Part shown: positions 1 to 11,233 of the stretch, piece after piece
Numbering within the stretch: the first letter of the stretch is position 1
Layout: each line of letters begins with the position of its first letter
Assembly (NCBI RefSeq): GCF_964355755.1
Contig: NC_092674.1
Span: 18,736,501 to 18,800,500, forward strand
Length of the DNA stretch: 64,000 nucleotides
DNA from: Antedon mediterranea
Taxonomy: Eukaryota > Echinodermata > Crinoidea > Comatulida > Antedonidae
Reading direction: 5' to 3'
The notes under the pieces: model-generated
Databases searched by the model: none
Told to the model about the DNA's origin: nothing
Seen by the model: the letters and a program-made list of their open reading frames with translations, nothing else
Program-made: the position numbers and the translations under genes

Positions 1-2332
1 TGCCTCGTCAAACAATAATGAACCGATTTTCTTGGACTCTATTTTTAATCCTTTTTCTTTTTATCAATGTAATAAAGAACCTACTTGTAATGGTAATATT
101 TTAGACTTGATACTCTGTAATAAGGATATTTCAAATAGTGTATACTGCTGTAATGATATTTTTAATTCTGATCATTCGTCTTTAACTTGTTCTTATTCGT
201 TTTATTCTGGTATTTCTGCACAAAATGTTAAGAATTCTCGATATTTTTATAATTTTAAGAAATTAGATCATGCTGACTTAATTGAAACTCTTAATCGTGT
301 TCCCTGGAACCTTTTAGACTTGTGCAATAATGTTGATGATTCTGTTGACCTTTTTTATGATTTAGTTTTAGCTACCATTCGTGATCTTGTTCCAATGTAT
401 AAACCACGCAGGAAGCTACCTCCATGGTTCGATGCTGAACTACTTGCTAGTCTTAAGGCTAAAGAACAATCCTTTAAACAAAAGAAGAAGCATCCTTCTG
501 ACTTCTATATTTCACTATTCAAAGTAGCCCGGACCAATTTCAAAAAACTTTGTCGAAGTAAGTATTATTCATACTTACAGTCACTTGCTAATGAAATGAA
601 AAATAACAAAAAAAAATGTTGGTCTTGGATGAAAAAGTCTTATAAATCAAATGACTCGCAGCCTTCAGCATTGAATCATGGAGGTTCTTCAGTGTATTCG
701 CCTTATGAAAAGGCTGAAATGTTTAATAAATATTTCCACTCTATTTTTAAAACTGGTGGTACTGGTTCATCTGTCGATCTTCCCCCTCTTCCTGACTACC
801 CCATTGGTAAACTCTGTTCTATCCCCATTGTCAGAACTGAAGTCGCTGAACTTCTTAATTCTATTGATACTCGTAAAGCCCCGGATAATGATCTCATACC
901 TAACAACATTCTCAAGCTTGGTGCTAACCCTTTATCTTACCCTTTAAGTCATTTTTTTTCTCGATCCTTATTCGATGGTAATTTTCCCTCTCTTTGGAAA
1001 AGGGCTGATATTATTCCCATTCACAAGGGGGGTTCTAAATCTTTAGTTTGTAATTACCGCCCCATTTCTTTACTTTCTGCTCTTTCCAAAACTTTCGAAC
1101 GCTTAATTTATCGTCATGTCTTCACGCACGTTTCTCCTGTTCTTAGCCCCTTCCAACATGGTTTCTTCCCCAAAAGATCTTGTCTCACTAATCTTACCTC
1201 TCTGTTACCTTTTGCCTACTCTGCTATCGAAAGCAAATCTCAACTTGATGTTATTTACACTGATTTTTCGAAAGCCTTTGACCTCGTCTCCCATCAACTT
1301 CTTGTCCATAAACTTTCCAAATTTGGTATTTCTGGCCCTATCCTTAAATTATTTGTTAGTTACCTTGATTTCAGGAAGCAACGCGTTATGTTTCAAGGTC
1401 AAGCTTCTGATTGGCTCACTGTCTTGTCTGGGGTCCCCCAGGGCTCGATCCTTGGTCCCCTTTTATTTAATATCTTTATCAATGATCTCCCTTCTAATCT
1501 TTCTTCTTCTTGCTTACTTTTTGCGGATGATCTTAAACTCTTTAATACTATCAATGGCCCTAATGATACTGTTTCCCTTCAAAATGACCTTGGTACACTC
1601 TTCAGATGGACCACCACCTGGAAGCTGAGTTTAAACTTACCAAAATGCAAAATTATGACGATTACTAAGAAAAGACAATATATCCAATATGATTACAGCA
1701 TTAATAATCATGTTTTGGAAAGAATTGATCGTCATAAAGATCTTGGTATTATTATCGACTGTAACTTAAATTTTATTCCTCAAGTTGATGCTGCTGTTAG
1801 TCAAGCAAATAGAATGTTAGGCATGATACGTCGTAATTGCTGGTGTTTTAAAAATTCTAATACTTTAATTAATTTATATGTTTCTCTTGTCCGTCCCCAT
1901 CTTGAATACTGTAGTGTTGTGTCTAATTCGTTTTCGTCTGTTCATAGTACCCGTCTTCAAAGAGTCCAAGATCGTTTTGTTCGTTTTGTGTATTCTACTT
2001 GTCACTGTCCTCCTTTGTCTGTCTCTCTTCCTTCGCTTGTCTCTCGTCGTTCTATGTTCGATCTTCAGTTTTAGTATAAATGTATGAATTCCCGTTTCAA
2101 TTGTAATTTTATCTCCTTGTTTTCCTTTCATGTTAAAGCTGTTGGTTGTCGTACTCGTAATTCCAAATGTAATCTTCTTTATGTGCCGTATTGTCGTGTT
2201 AATGTTACCAAGAATGGATTTATTTCACGTATTTGTCTTCTTTTTAATAATTGTGTTGTTAAAGATAATTCTATTGATCTCTTTTTTGACCGTTATAATT
2301 GTTTTTGTAATAAAATTAGTAAAATTGTATAA
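1..2332 (+). pseudogene. LINE (CR1/Jockey-group) ORF2, cut by the left edge, one nonsense codon
   Basis: This is the C-terminal part of a non-LTR retrotransposon endonuclease/reverse transcriptase. The frame is open to base 2, so the start lies outside the window. The first residues carry the end of an APE-type endonuclease, with NILDLIL followed by the SDH motif at about 167-175. The RT follows: palm motif A (YTDFSKAFDLVSH) near 1257, SGVPQGSILGPLLFNIFIND near 1427, and catalytic FADD near 1520. The frame is broken once, by TAG at 2072-2074. The same frame then continues to TAA at 2330-2332 with the expected C-terminal tail, so this is a point nonsense change and not a frameshift. The element lies in the LTR element below in opposite orientation. 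The exact clade (CR1, L2 or Jockey-like) is not resolved here. Confidence 0.88.
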
Positions 2333-2455
2333 ATTTGTATTGCTAGATTTTAAGATTTATATATATTTTTATATGGTATAGTTTATTCCATTCTGTAAGG
2401 GGCGGGTTTCCCGCTGTTGAATGAGTTTGAATAAAATAAAAATAAAAAATAAACT
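2333..2455 (+). other. LINE 3' UTR with hairpin and A-rich tail
   Basis: After the ORF2 stop there is a short 3' UTR. It has a perfect 5-bp hairpin, GCGGG-TTT-CCCGC (2402-2414), followed by an AATAAA-like A-rich tail at about 2430-2454. A 3' hairpin followed by a short A-rich repeat is usual for CR1-like LINEs and probably serves as the RT recognition end. The tail abuts retroviral-type integrase coding sequence on the other strand at about 2455, which marks the insertion point. Confidence 0.7.
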
Positions 2456-4546
2456 TCAATGTAGCCCTAATTCCAGGATGCGATAGTGAATGTAACGAAT
2501 CGAAAACGGCCCTGCGCAACTCCTTAGGGACGAAAGGTCGAGGAGTGCCCGTACTTATGTCACATACGATAGTTCCATCACTGGTGGCTATTGGTGCGTC
2601 ATGTAAATCAAAAGTTGACTCCTGCAAATGACGAAGTAACTCCTCATCATTCTTCTGCTGCTCGGCCATGACTGTGAAGTCAATGACATCTGACGACTTC
2701 GCAGTAAGGACAGGTGTGTTAAAGGTGTTAAGATTGATGCGAGATAATGCGTCTGCAACTTCGTTTTGCGAACCCTTAACGTGTCGGACATCGGTGGTAA
2801 ATTGTGAGATGTAATCTAGGTGACGAATCTCTCGAGGTGAGTAGCGGTCCGAGCTTGCTTTCAGTGCAAATGTGAGCGGTTTGTGGTCTGTGAGGATGAA
2901 AAATTCCCTTGCTTCAAGCAAATGACGAAAATGTCGGATAGCAAGGTAAGCGGCTAACAGTTCTCGTCCGAATGTGCTGTACCTTGTTTCAGCTGGATTC
3001 ATTCTGCGCGAGAAGAATGCGATAGGATGCCAGACGTCTTTTACCATCTGTTGTAGCACACCACCAACCGCAAAGTTAGATGCATCAACCATTAAACATA
3101 ATGTGGCGGATGAATCGGGATGTTCCAGATAAGTTGCCTCTGCAAGTGCTACTTTAACAGCCCCAAAGGCCGTAATCGCCGTCGGTGGTAATGTAATTGA
3201 TTTTCGAGGTTTACCTGCCAGTAAATCAGTCAACGGATGAACTATATCTGAACATTGAGGAATAAAACGCCTGTAGAAGTTGATTAATCCTAAGAATTCA
3301 CGCAGTTTACGGACTGTGTCGGGTACAGGAAATGTTTCGATAGCTTCTATCTTGGAACGTAGTGGTCGGATACCCATGTCATCGATATGATGTCCCAGAA
3401 ATGTCAAAGACGAAACTCCCCATTCACATTTGACAGGATTAACTACAATACCAAATTCTTCAAGACGGTCGAACAACAACTTGAGGTGAATTTCGTGTTC
3501 TTGTTCGTCATTGCTGGCTATGAGAAGATCGTCGATGTATGCGTATACAAAATCCAAACTACGTAAAACTGTATCGATGAACCGCTGGAATGTCTGTGCT
3601 GCGTTTCTAAGTCCAAACGGCATTCTTAAAAATTCGAACATCCCAAATGGTGTCGTTATTGCGGTTTTCGGCACATCTTCTGGTGATAGGCTCGTACCAG
3701 GTCAATCTTAGAGAAAACTTTCTTTCCCTGAAGCGTAGCTGTGAAATCGTGAATATGAGGGATTGGATATCTATCCGGAACTGTAGCATTATTGAGGGCT
3801 CTGTAGTCTCCACATGGTCTCCAATCACCTTCTGTTTGCTTCGCAACCATGTGAAGCGGCGAAGACCAGCAACTTTTTGACGGTTGAATAATGCCCAGCT
3901 GAAGCATATGGTCGAACTCAGCTCGTGCGATTTTGAGTTTCTGTGGAGCCAATCTCCGAGGTCGGGCAGCGATCGATGGACCTTTGGTAGTTATACGATG
4001 AGTGACATCATGCTTAAGTTTGGCCTCTTTGAAACTCGGACGTGTAATTTTGGGAAAATATTTGCCAAGTATTGATTCATAACGTGAATCAATCACAGGT
4101 CGAGGCAAAACAGGACTAAGCGAGCAGAGATTAGATGCAGTACCTTGCACACTTAAATTAGTAGTAGAATAAATTAACTTGCGATGTTTAACATCGACTA
4201 ACAAACCAAAATGTTGCAGAAAGTCTGCGCCGACAATTGCTGAGGGGACATCGGCTATAGTAAACACCCATCTGCATGTCCGTCTAAAACCAAAATCAAG
4301 TGTTAAAGATCGTTCACCATAGGTGTTGATTTGAGAGTTGTTAACTGCTTGCAAAACAAAATCACTTTTTCGCTGTTGACGGTCTTGTTTTGTTGCAGGA
4401 AGGACGCTAATCTCGGCTCCTGTATCTACTAAAAACTTTAGTCCAGTATCTCTATCATAAATGTGAAATAAGCAACTATCAGAAACGGTGCCGGACGAAT
4501 TCGTCGCAGTTATTCGCCGGCTTTGGAGTTTTCCGAAGTTGGGAAA
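2456..4546 (-). pseudogene. Ty3/gypsy-type pol (protease, RT, RNase H, start of integrase), frameshifted and truncated
   Basis: Pol reads leftwards. It begins by -1 slippage from gag at 4546-4540. The aspartic protease has [12 protein letters not shown] near 4440. RT motifs follow: [20 protein letters not shown] and SKIDLVRAY near 3700, then YAYIDDLLIAS near 3540. The frame is lost at about 3680, after RAYHQ, where a short deletion removes the expected residues and shifts the frame. RT resumes at [10 protein letters not shown]. RNase H follows, with MVDASNFAVGG, FGRELLA and LTDHKPL. The reading ends in the integrase zinc-binding region (LSHPGIRAT) where the LINE is inserted. The rest of the integrase and the 3' LTR must lie left of the window. 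It cannot make a full polyprotein. Confidence 0.9.
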
Positions 4547-5394
4547 CTGCATAGCGACCTGCACCTACGTGCTGCCTTGCCAAACCGGGTGTGATACCAG
4601 CACTGCTCTGAGTCATTTTCATTGGTTTGTGTTCGTTTAGCACTGGAAGAACGGTTCCGATTTCGGCTTCTGCTCCTGCTCTTATCCCGATGTTGATCGT
4701 TTGCCAAGGATGATACCATTGCGGTCAACTTGTTAATTTCAGCTCGTAGCGTTTGAATTTCGTTTCGGTCGGCGTTAGCACTTGTCGGGTTAGAGATTAC
4801 GGCTAATCTGGGTTGGCTGGGAGACACCTCTAAAATTCTGTCGGCTAATTCCGCTATCTGAGCGACGGTAACGTTTCCGCCTGTTGCGGCTAAAATCAGT
4901 TGCACGTTATTGGGCAATCGCTGAATGAACAACTGTTTCAAGATCGAATCCTCTAATGTGCGGCTGCCTAACAACTGATACATTTTGCGCAATAGTTGTG
5001 TTGGTTTTCTGTCACCCAATTCCTCCGTAGTGAGCAGTTGGTGCAACCGTTTCTTCTCCGAATCGGAGGTCCGCTTAATTAACTCTTCCTTTAACTTGCT
5101 GTATGGACCCTCAGCAGGAGGAGCTAAGAGCAGAGCACGTACCTCTTGGACGATCGAAGGCTGTAACGACGCCACGATACAGGCAAATTTCGTAGCTTCC
5201 GTGGTAATATTGCGAGTTGCGAACTGCGCTTCCACTTGGGCGAACCATATCGCGGAATCGTTAGCCCAAAATGGTGGTAGCTTGAGGGTAAATGCCGCTA
5301 AAGGTAATGCGCGTTGCGTGGCGACTGGTACCCCAGCATTACCTCCCGCTTGATCCACAGCAACTGCTGCTTCGGCTGGAGGAGGATCTTCCAT
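4510..5394 (-). CDS. gag: Gag of the Ty3/gypsy-type element
   Basis: A 294-aa structural capsid/nucleocapsid protein, intact. It starts at ATG 5394 after an untranslated leader and runs towards the LINE. The N-terminal capsid region ([34 protein letters not shown]) is typical of animal gypsy elements whose zinc knuckle has the C-x-Y-H form. An Arg/Ser-rich basic stretch ([12 protein letters not shown]) precedes the knuckle [18 protein letters not shown]. The stop at 4510-4512 overlaps pol, which lies in the -1 frame. Gag is the only uninterrupted ORF left in this copy. The exact gypsy lineage was not determined. Confidence 0.85.
   Translation of the reverse strand: MEDPPPAEAAVAVDQAGGNAGVPVATQRALPLAAFTLKLPPFWANDSAIWFAQVEAQFATRNITTEATKFACIVASLQPSIVQEVRALLLAPPAEGPYSKLKEELIKRTSDSEKKRLHQLLTTEELGDRKPTQLLRKMYQLLGSRTLEDSILKQLFIQRLPNNVQLILAATGGNVTVAQIAELADRILEVSPSQPRLAVISNPTSANADRNEIQTLRAEINKLTAMVSSLANDQHRDKSRSRSRNRNRSSSAKRTQTNENDSEQCWYHTRFGKAARRCRSLCSFPTSENSKAGE
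4540..4546 (-). promoter_or_regulatory. Programmed -1 frameshift heptamer between gag and pol
   Basis: On the minus strand the heptamer TTTCCCA sits in gag frame as T TTC CCA (gag codons 284-285). This is the canonical X XXY YYZ form. Slipping back one base gives TTT CCC AAC, which continues straight into the protease frame ([11 protein letters not shown]). Gag stops 30 bases further on. The geometry fits retroviral-type -1 frameshifting. A downstream pseudoknot was not evaluated. Confidence 0.75.
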
Positions 5395-5626
5395 TTTCGC
5401 CTCAAAAAATTAATAATTGTTTTAGGTCTACCTTATAATTAAAAGTAAACTGTGTAACAGAAATGTTTTCAAAAATAGTTGTACGTAGTACTATATATAT
5501 AGTACGATCAATGCTGTTTGCTGCCTCGTATACAGGATAGGCTTAGATAGGCCGAGTATCGCTAATAATACAAATGTTACATACAAGAAGTACAGCCTAC
5601 AGATGAATACTCCACTAGTCCATACG

Positions 5627-5645
5627 AATCACGTCGGGGTCACCA
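5627..5645 (-). other. Primer binding site, tRNA-Trp
   Basis: The plus strand reads AATCACGTCGGGGTCACCA. This equals the last 19 bases (with CCA) of animal tRNA-Trp as I know that sequence. On the element's coding strand it is therefore the complementary primer binding site, placed between the LTR and the gag leader as expected. Confidence 0.85.
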
Positions 5646-6157
5646 CTTTAGGGAATAAGTAATTCGGTCTTTACTTACCCTATTTAGAATACGGTAATGG
5701 AGTATTGTAGCAGTCAAACGATGTCCAAAGCTGGAAGTATCCTAGGCTCGAAGTAATAAACTATACGGAGTGTAGAAACCACATATCCACACGAAGCGCG
5801 TACGTACGTGCGCAGTGTAAGGTTAGGCTAGGCTAGTTCAGGACAATAATATATACAACGGTACAATAATTGAAAGACGATAACATACAGTAACACGTAG
5901 TAAAATATGTAAAGTTAAAACGCTAAATATCAAAATGTAATAGTGCTAATAATTAGGACAACTAATTATTATCGTAAAACTTGTATTAAAACTCGCAATG
6001 GTTTGCTCATAAAAAATGTCGATGTCTTCTCGTTGAAAACTTGACGCAGAGAGAGAGATCGCTCGTTGCGCGTTCGCTATATATTTACAACAGCAATTTG
6101 CATAACTTTACGCGTTGAGCGCACACACGCAAATATGTGTGTGAAGTTCCTACAACC
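5646..6157 (-). repeat. Probable 5' LTR of the gypsy-type element
   Basis: The LTR should lie directly right of the primer binding site. On the coding strand the outer end may be TGTAGGAACTTC (position 6157 going left). The inner end next to the PBS reads ...CCCTAAAG, which is not the classic CA, so the boundaries are approximate. The second LTR is outside the window, so neither LTR identity nor the target duplication can be checked. Confidence 0.45.
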
Positions 6158-6244
6158 TACCCCCTAGACAGTTACCCCCTTAGGATAACTAACCCCTGTT
6201 TTAGAGTTAAATAGGCAAAAGGGGCAACATATAAAGATATAGCC
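6158..6244. other. Short spacer between LTR and next relic
   Basis: C-rich and A-rich sequence with runs of CCCCC. I see no feature. The reading frame of the next relic cannot be followed clearly into it, so that relic may be 5'-truncated here, possibly by the LTR insertion. Confidence 0.4.
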
Positions 6245-7352
6245 ATGCAGTATGTGAGTTATGTTCGTAAAAACTTTGGAGATTCATGCATTGTGTTTGA
6301 TGGGTATGAAAAGGGACCATCAATAAAAGACCATGAGCATCAAAGGCGTGTTGGAAGAACATCCGCCGATATTCAACTGAATGAATTAATGCAAGCACAT
6401 CGTAATCAACACATATTTCTATCGAATGAGAAAAATAAATGTCAATTCATTGAATTGTTAAGCTGCTACCTCAAAAAAGATGGGCATGTAGTTCATACAA
6501 GTACCGGAGATGCTGATACAATGATTGTTTCTTTTGCTCTAGAGTACGCACGGCAAGGGCAAACTGTTGATGTGTGGTAGCCGATGACACAGACGTGCTT
6601 GTGTTGCTGATGTACCAACTATGGCAGATATATACTTCCATTCTGAAGCAAAACAGTCATATAATAAAGAACTAAAGTTGTGGAAAATTCGTGATCTTGT
6701 CAAGAATACTGGCAATGATGTAACATCACATTTGTTATTCGCTCATGCTTGGAGTGGCTGCGATACGATATCTGCCACATTTGGCCAAGGAAAAACTAAA
6801 AACTGAAGAAAATCCGTAGTTCCAAGGAATTACAACAGTTATCCAAGTCAATTAGTGATGAGAGTGCAACAGCAGAAGATATTGGAAAAGCTGGACTTGA
6901 AGTATTTAAAATAATCTACGGTGGCAAAAACTGATGAATCTTTAAACAACTTACGGTATGTGAAATTTATGGAAATGGTAGCATCAAAATCGTCTATTGA
7001 GCCTCAAAAACTTCCACCTACAGAGAGAGCAGCATATTTCCGTAGTCTGCGGGTACATTTACAGATACTTGTGTGGTCAAAACTAAATACTGACTTGTAC
7101 CCTTTACAATCGGGTTGGAAATGCGAAGGAACCCATCTAACTCCAATCATGACAGATTCTGCTGCAGCACCAGACACTTTACTAAAGTTTGTTCGTTGCA
7201 AGTGCAAATTATCATCCAACAACCCATGTGGTACAAATTTATGTTCATGTCTTAAAAATGGACTGAAATGCGTAACATCATGTGGAGATTGCAGAGGGGA
7301 CAGTTGCAAAAATTCAGAGGAATTGGTTGTTGACGAATCAGATGAAGACTAG
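6245..7352 (+). pseudogene. Broken gene: PIN/FEN1-like region plus CXC cysteine-rich tail
   Basis: Three blocks in different frames read as one protein. Block 1 (6245-6580) has YVRKNFGDSCIVFDGYEKG, PSIKDHEHQRR and STGDADTMIVSFALEYARQ. A 2-base insertion in a GTGT run near 6572 breaks it, after which VVADDTDVLVLLMYQ continues in another frame. Block 2 (6621-6806) has LFAHAWSGCDTISATFGQGK. Block 3 (6921-7352) has IEPQKLPPTERAAYF, a Trp-rich stretch, then a tesmin/TSO1-like cluster: CKCKLSSNNPCGTNLCSC, LKCVTSCGDC. From memory, this architecture recurs as uncharacterised multi-copy proteins in invertebrates. The acidic DADT/ADDTD motifs suggest a PIN-like nuclease fold (inference). At least three frame breaks make this copy dead. 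The N-terminus is missing. Confidence 0.7.
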
Positions 7353-8187
7353 TGAAAAAGAATGGTATGGCCTAATTTTATAATTAAGTCGATTTTATTA
7401 CAAAATGTTCCATCTTTTCTATATTGTTATTGTACAAGTTTATGGTTTCAAAATGGCCTTTTTAATGTCGTTTATTTTAAAAACTTGTCATTAGCCTGAA
7501 TAGAAATTTTCACTTTACCAACAATTTAAGACCAATTTTAAATTTGTGCACCCAGTATTTATTGAGATATCGAAATATGAGGTCAAATGTCAAGATGTCA
7601 AGAAATAAACTTTCCCGCCATTTTTTGACAAAGAATTTCATAAGAGCAAATAGAAATATGTACATAACAAACAATTAGAGACCAAATTAAAGACTCTACA
7701 GTTAGCGGTTTCCAAGATATACAATCATAATGACTGTAAGAGTAGTTTTTTAAGTAAATTTACAAAAAAAAAGTAAAACGCGTCTAAAAAATTTCCCCAA
7801 GTTGGATTTTTGTCGATTTTGGATATGTTATTCTCCATAAAATTGCGCTTCCAACGATGTAAAAATTTGCTTTGTACCATTTTTTTTCCCCGGTTCAACC
7901 CTTCAACTACCAGACTTTATATGTCTGATTCAAATAAGTGTCGCCTACGTTCAACAGTGTTCTCCCCAGGATTCACATCAAGCGCCACGAAGTAGGGCCT
8001 AAAACATTCTAGCACCGATGTACAAATGTACCTTAAGTTAAGTGAAATAAGACTTTAGCGCACTAGCAAATAGGAAAACGATCGTAGCCTTCTTGAATGT
8101 ATTATACGATCAAAGCAGCTAGCATTGAATTGCGCCTAGAAATCATTTGATGACGTGCGTATGTTACCGACGAAAGAGTAAATCCCA
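7353..8187. other. No gene seen
   Basis: AT-rich sequence after the broken gene. Small ORFs here (for example 7810-7995) show no recognisable domain. The stretch ends at the target duplication of the hAT-like element. Confidence 0.6.
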
Positions 8188-8261
8188 CCGATAGACAGTG
8201 GTGGCGCCAGCGGGGGGGGGGGGGGTCTACGGGGGATCTAGCCCCCTCGTCGGGGAGCCTA

Positions 8262-9600
8262 GCCCCCCCGTCGGGGAACACGGGTACTTTTTGTCGGGGA
8301 ATATAATATACAGTAAAAAACGTTCGCGTTCACTTCATGCTTCAGCGCCTAGAAAACCACGACGTTCCATTGACCGTGAGAGTACGTCAGAGGGCTATTA
8401 TGCCCTTTTATGCATTCATTTATTGCCAGCGATCTAACTTACTACTAAACATTAGCTAGGTACGTACTTGTCTGGCGGTATCCCTTTTTACGAATCGTGA
8501 AGCTACGAAGTGAACGCGAACGAATTATATTCCCCGACAAAAAGTACCCGAACCGTCGGTAAACTTCGCCTGGAAAATAACTACATTACACATTTTGGTC
8601 CCTGGATGGAACTTGATATCACGCGTCTCGACCCAACGTTGAACGATTCGTACAAAGGGATACCGCCAGACAAGTGCGTACCTAGCTAATGTTTAGTAGT
8701 AAGTTAGATCGCTGGCAATAATGAATGCATATAAATTGCATAATAGCACTCTGACGTACTATCACGGTCAATGAGACGTCGCGGTTTTCTAGGCGCTGAA
8801 GCTACCAAGTGAACGCGAACGTTTTTTACTGTATATTATATTCCCCGACAAAAAGTACCCGTGTTCCCTTCGGTAACCGTCGGTAAACTTCGCCTGGAAA
8901 ATAACTACATTACACATTTTGGTCCCTGGATGGAACATGATATCACGCGTCTCGACCCAACGGTGAACGATTCGTACAAAGGGATACCGCCAAACAAGTG
9001 CGTACTAGCTATTGTTTAGTAGTTAGATCTCTGGCAATAATGAATGCATAAAAGTGCATAAAAGCCCTCTGACGTACTCTCACGGTCAATGGAACGTCGT
9101 GGTTTTCTAGGCGCTGAAGCTATATGAAGTGAACGCGAACGTTTTTTACTGTATGTTATATTCCCCGACAAAAAGTACCCGTATTCCCCGACGTGGGGAC
9201 TAGGCTCCCCGACGAGGGGGCTAGAGCCCCCGTAGCCCCCCCGCTGGCGCCACCACTGAACACGGGTACTTTTTGTCGGGGAATATAATATACAGTAAAA
9301 AGCGTTCGCGTTCACTTCGTAGCTAGCTTCAGCGCCTAGAAAACCGCGACGTTTCATTGACCGTGAGAGTACGTCAGAGTGATATTATGCACTTTATATG
9401 CATTCATTATTGCCAGCGATCTAACTTACTACTATTACTAAACAATAGCTATAGGTACGCACTTGTCTGGCGGTATCCCTTTGTACGAATCGTTCAACGT
9501 TGGGTCGTGATATCATATCAAAATGTGTACTGTAGTTATTTTCCAGGCGAAGTTTACCGACGGTTACATCGTGTACTGCGTCGACGTACGCTACACTACA
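8262..9600. repeat. Four inverted/direct modules inside the hAT-like element
   Basis: A module containing ACGGGTACTTTTTGTCGGGG, a GTTCGCGTTCACTTC stretch, CAGCGCCTAGAAAACC and TCTGGCGGTATCCCTTT occurs four times. It runs forward at about 8265-8497, reversed at about 8640-8860 and 8944-9180, and forward again at about 9258-9525. A second end-like sequence (CTGGCGCCACCACTG, 9244-9258) lies inside. The interior thus looks like head-to-head copies of the same element captured within one pair of ends. Confidence 0.7.
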
Positions 9601-9876
9601 GCAAAAACGAATTATGTTAATTGTTCGTATGTTCACCAATTTTTTAAGTTACAAAGTAACCTTCTGTACCGTGGGGCACCTAAAATAAATTTTTCATCCA
9701 TTATTAAACAAAAAAACATGCCATTTTCGCTTAGCCAACATCTTATTATAGCTAAGTTATTACATTTTCAATGTCCTGTATGTCATGAATTTCTCACCAC
9801 TCGGAAGTCCAGATAGTACGCACGCATACACTTGGGAGGAATAAACTTATTTCCCCGACTGAAAAAGGTCTACGCT

Positions 9877-10138
9877 TGCGTTTTTTAAGCCTCTAGGCCT
9901 GATGTTTCCAAAGTATAAAATGCAATTTTTTGAAGACCTGCAGCTCTAGTTTTAAACAGTTTCTTAGCTCAGCCCCAACAATAAAGCTGGTCATATTTCG
10001 AAGTACAAGAAGTGCATTTTCCGGGACCTAACATCTCTATTTTTCAAACATTTCTTAGCTCAGTCACAACCATGATTGGGACTTATATATTTTGTTTCAT
10101 GTTTTGAAGTATATTAAGTCCAATTTCCGGGACCTCCA
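9877..10138 (+). repeat. Dispersed 260-bp repeat, copy 1
   Basis: This begins near TAAGCCTCTAGGCCTGATG and ends at CCGGGACCTCC. Nearly identical copies occur at about 11508-11760 and 12036-12288, inside the 528-bp tandem repeat outside the hAT-like element. It therefore belongs to a separate repeat family that the hAT-like element picked up, or that was spread from it. Confidence 0.75.
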
Positions 10139-10448
10139 ACTCTATTTTTCTAAATTTTCTTTGAACTTTTATTTTTTAAATTGAAAAATATGGATTGAAA
10201 CAGTCATCGCGCATCGTTTTTTTGCACGCAGTATTTTATTTATGCATTATAAAAAATGGAAAAAATGGCTACCCTAAATCTGATTAAAATGACCTCAAAT
10301 GACGCTAGAACGCGTTGCTTCCGGGGGCTTCGCCTCCTGGACCCCCGCCGGGGGCCCTTGGCGGTCCCCTGTCCCCCAGCCATAGCCCCCTCGTCGGGGA
10401 ATGTAGCCCCCGCGTCGGGAAGATCCTGGCGCCACCCCTGCCGATAGA

Positions 10449-10836
10449 GTCGATTAATTCAGTATGATATTGAAAATAATAATATCATTGGTATTTATTT
10501 TTAATACACATAACATTTTTACAAGAAAAACAATACAATCAATCATTTACTTTATTTACAATATATAAGTTACTACATTTTAGACAACAGCCAAATACTA
10601 GAGATCGAAAGAGAGACATGGTAGTAACAAAACACTTGTTTACATCTCTCGGTGGCGGCCGGTGAAAGCGAGTCTCAGTTATTTAACACTTTGTTACGCA
10701 GTCTTTTGTTTTTCGTCTATTGGTCATGTCACGTGTCTCGTATGCATTAGGCTCTTTATGCATGCCGCGCCTCAGCTCTAGAGAAAGTACCGTACCTGCC
10801 TGTTAATCTATTTTTAGATTGTTGTGGTTGATATTT
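10449..10836. other. No gene seen
   Basis: Mixed AT-rich flank with one G/C-rich patch near 10650. I see no ORF or repeat that I can name. Confidence 0.5.
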
Positions 10837-10927
10837 TTAAGCGTCACGGATAAGGTTTTAAGCGTCACGGCCGACCGTAAAGCGTCACGATAGAGAACCC
10901 AAGCGTCACGGTACCGTGACGCTTCAA
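10837..10927. repeat. CGTCACG repeat cluster ending in a 24-bp perfect palindrome
   Basis: AAGCGTCACG occurs four times in direct orientation, with small variation, at about 10839, 10860, 10879 and 10901. The last copy is joined to its exact reverse complement, giving a 24-bp perfect palindrome at 10901-10924 with GGTACC in the centre. CGTCA is also a CRE half-site, so a binding-site cluster or a MITE end are both possible. Confidence 0.65.
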
Positions 10928-11233
10928 AGGCCTGGGGCAAGTACATGAAGTTACACTTAACAATTTGTAAATGGTACAACCGGAGGAAGTCTGAAAGCAA
11001 CAGCCATTTTAACCACGTTAACCACTGAAAGAAGAGACAGCTAGAGTGTGGAACTGTAGCTGAAACTTGGACACTCGAAAAGATAACTGGGTGTTGTAAA
11101 TCCACAGTATCAGAATAATAAGCAGTAGGCCTAGTATATTTCTATATTATTTGAATTGCATTGTGTAATAACAGTTGATTGTTGACATTTAAGTTACATA
11201 AGTGTTACCACACTGAAGCTAGTATTTACTCTG

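Larger units (their letters stand above)
8196..10440. mobile_element. Non-autonomous hAT-like element with 8-bp target duplication
   Basis: The left end reads CAGTGGTGGCGCCAG (8196-8210). The right end, reverse-complemented, reads CAGGGGTGGCGCCAG (10426-10440), one mismatch in 15. Both are followed by G/C-rich subterminal sequence with CCCCGACG repeats. Directly outside each end lies the identical octamer CCGATAGA (8188-8195 and 10441-10448). An 8-bp duplication and CAG-type ends are hAT hallmarks, and the ends resemble the Zaphod-type group I know. No transposase ORF is present in the 2245 bp, so mobility would need a trans-acting enzyme. Confidence 0.85.

Noticed and set aside
7810-7995. 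Small ORF after the CXC relic
   Set aside because: No homology, no signals, low-complexity T-rich translation.
9258-9266. 9258 as the right end of the hAT-like element (inverted end at 9244-9258)
   Set aside because: The flank after 9258 (AACACGGG) does not match CCGATAGA, whereas the end at 10440 is followed by CCGATAGA exactly.
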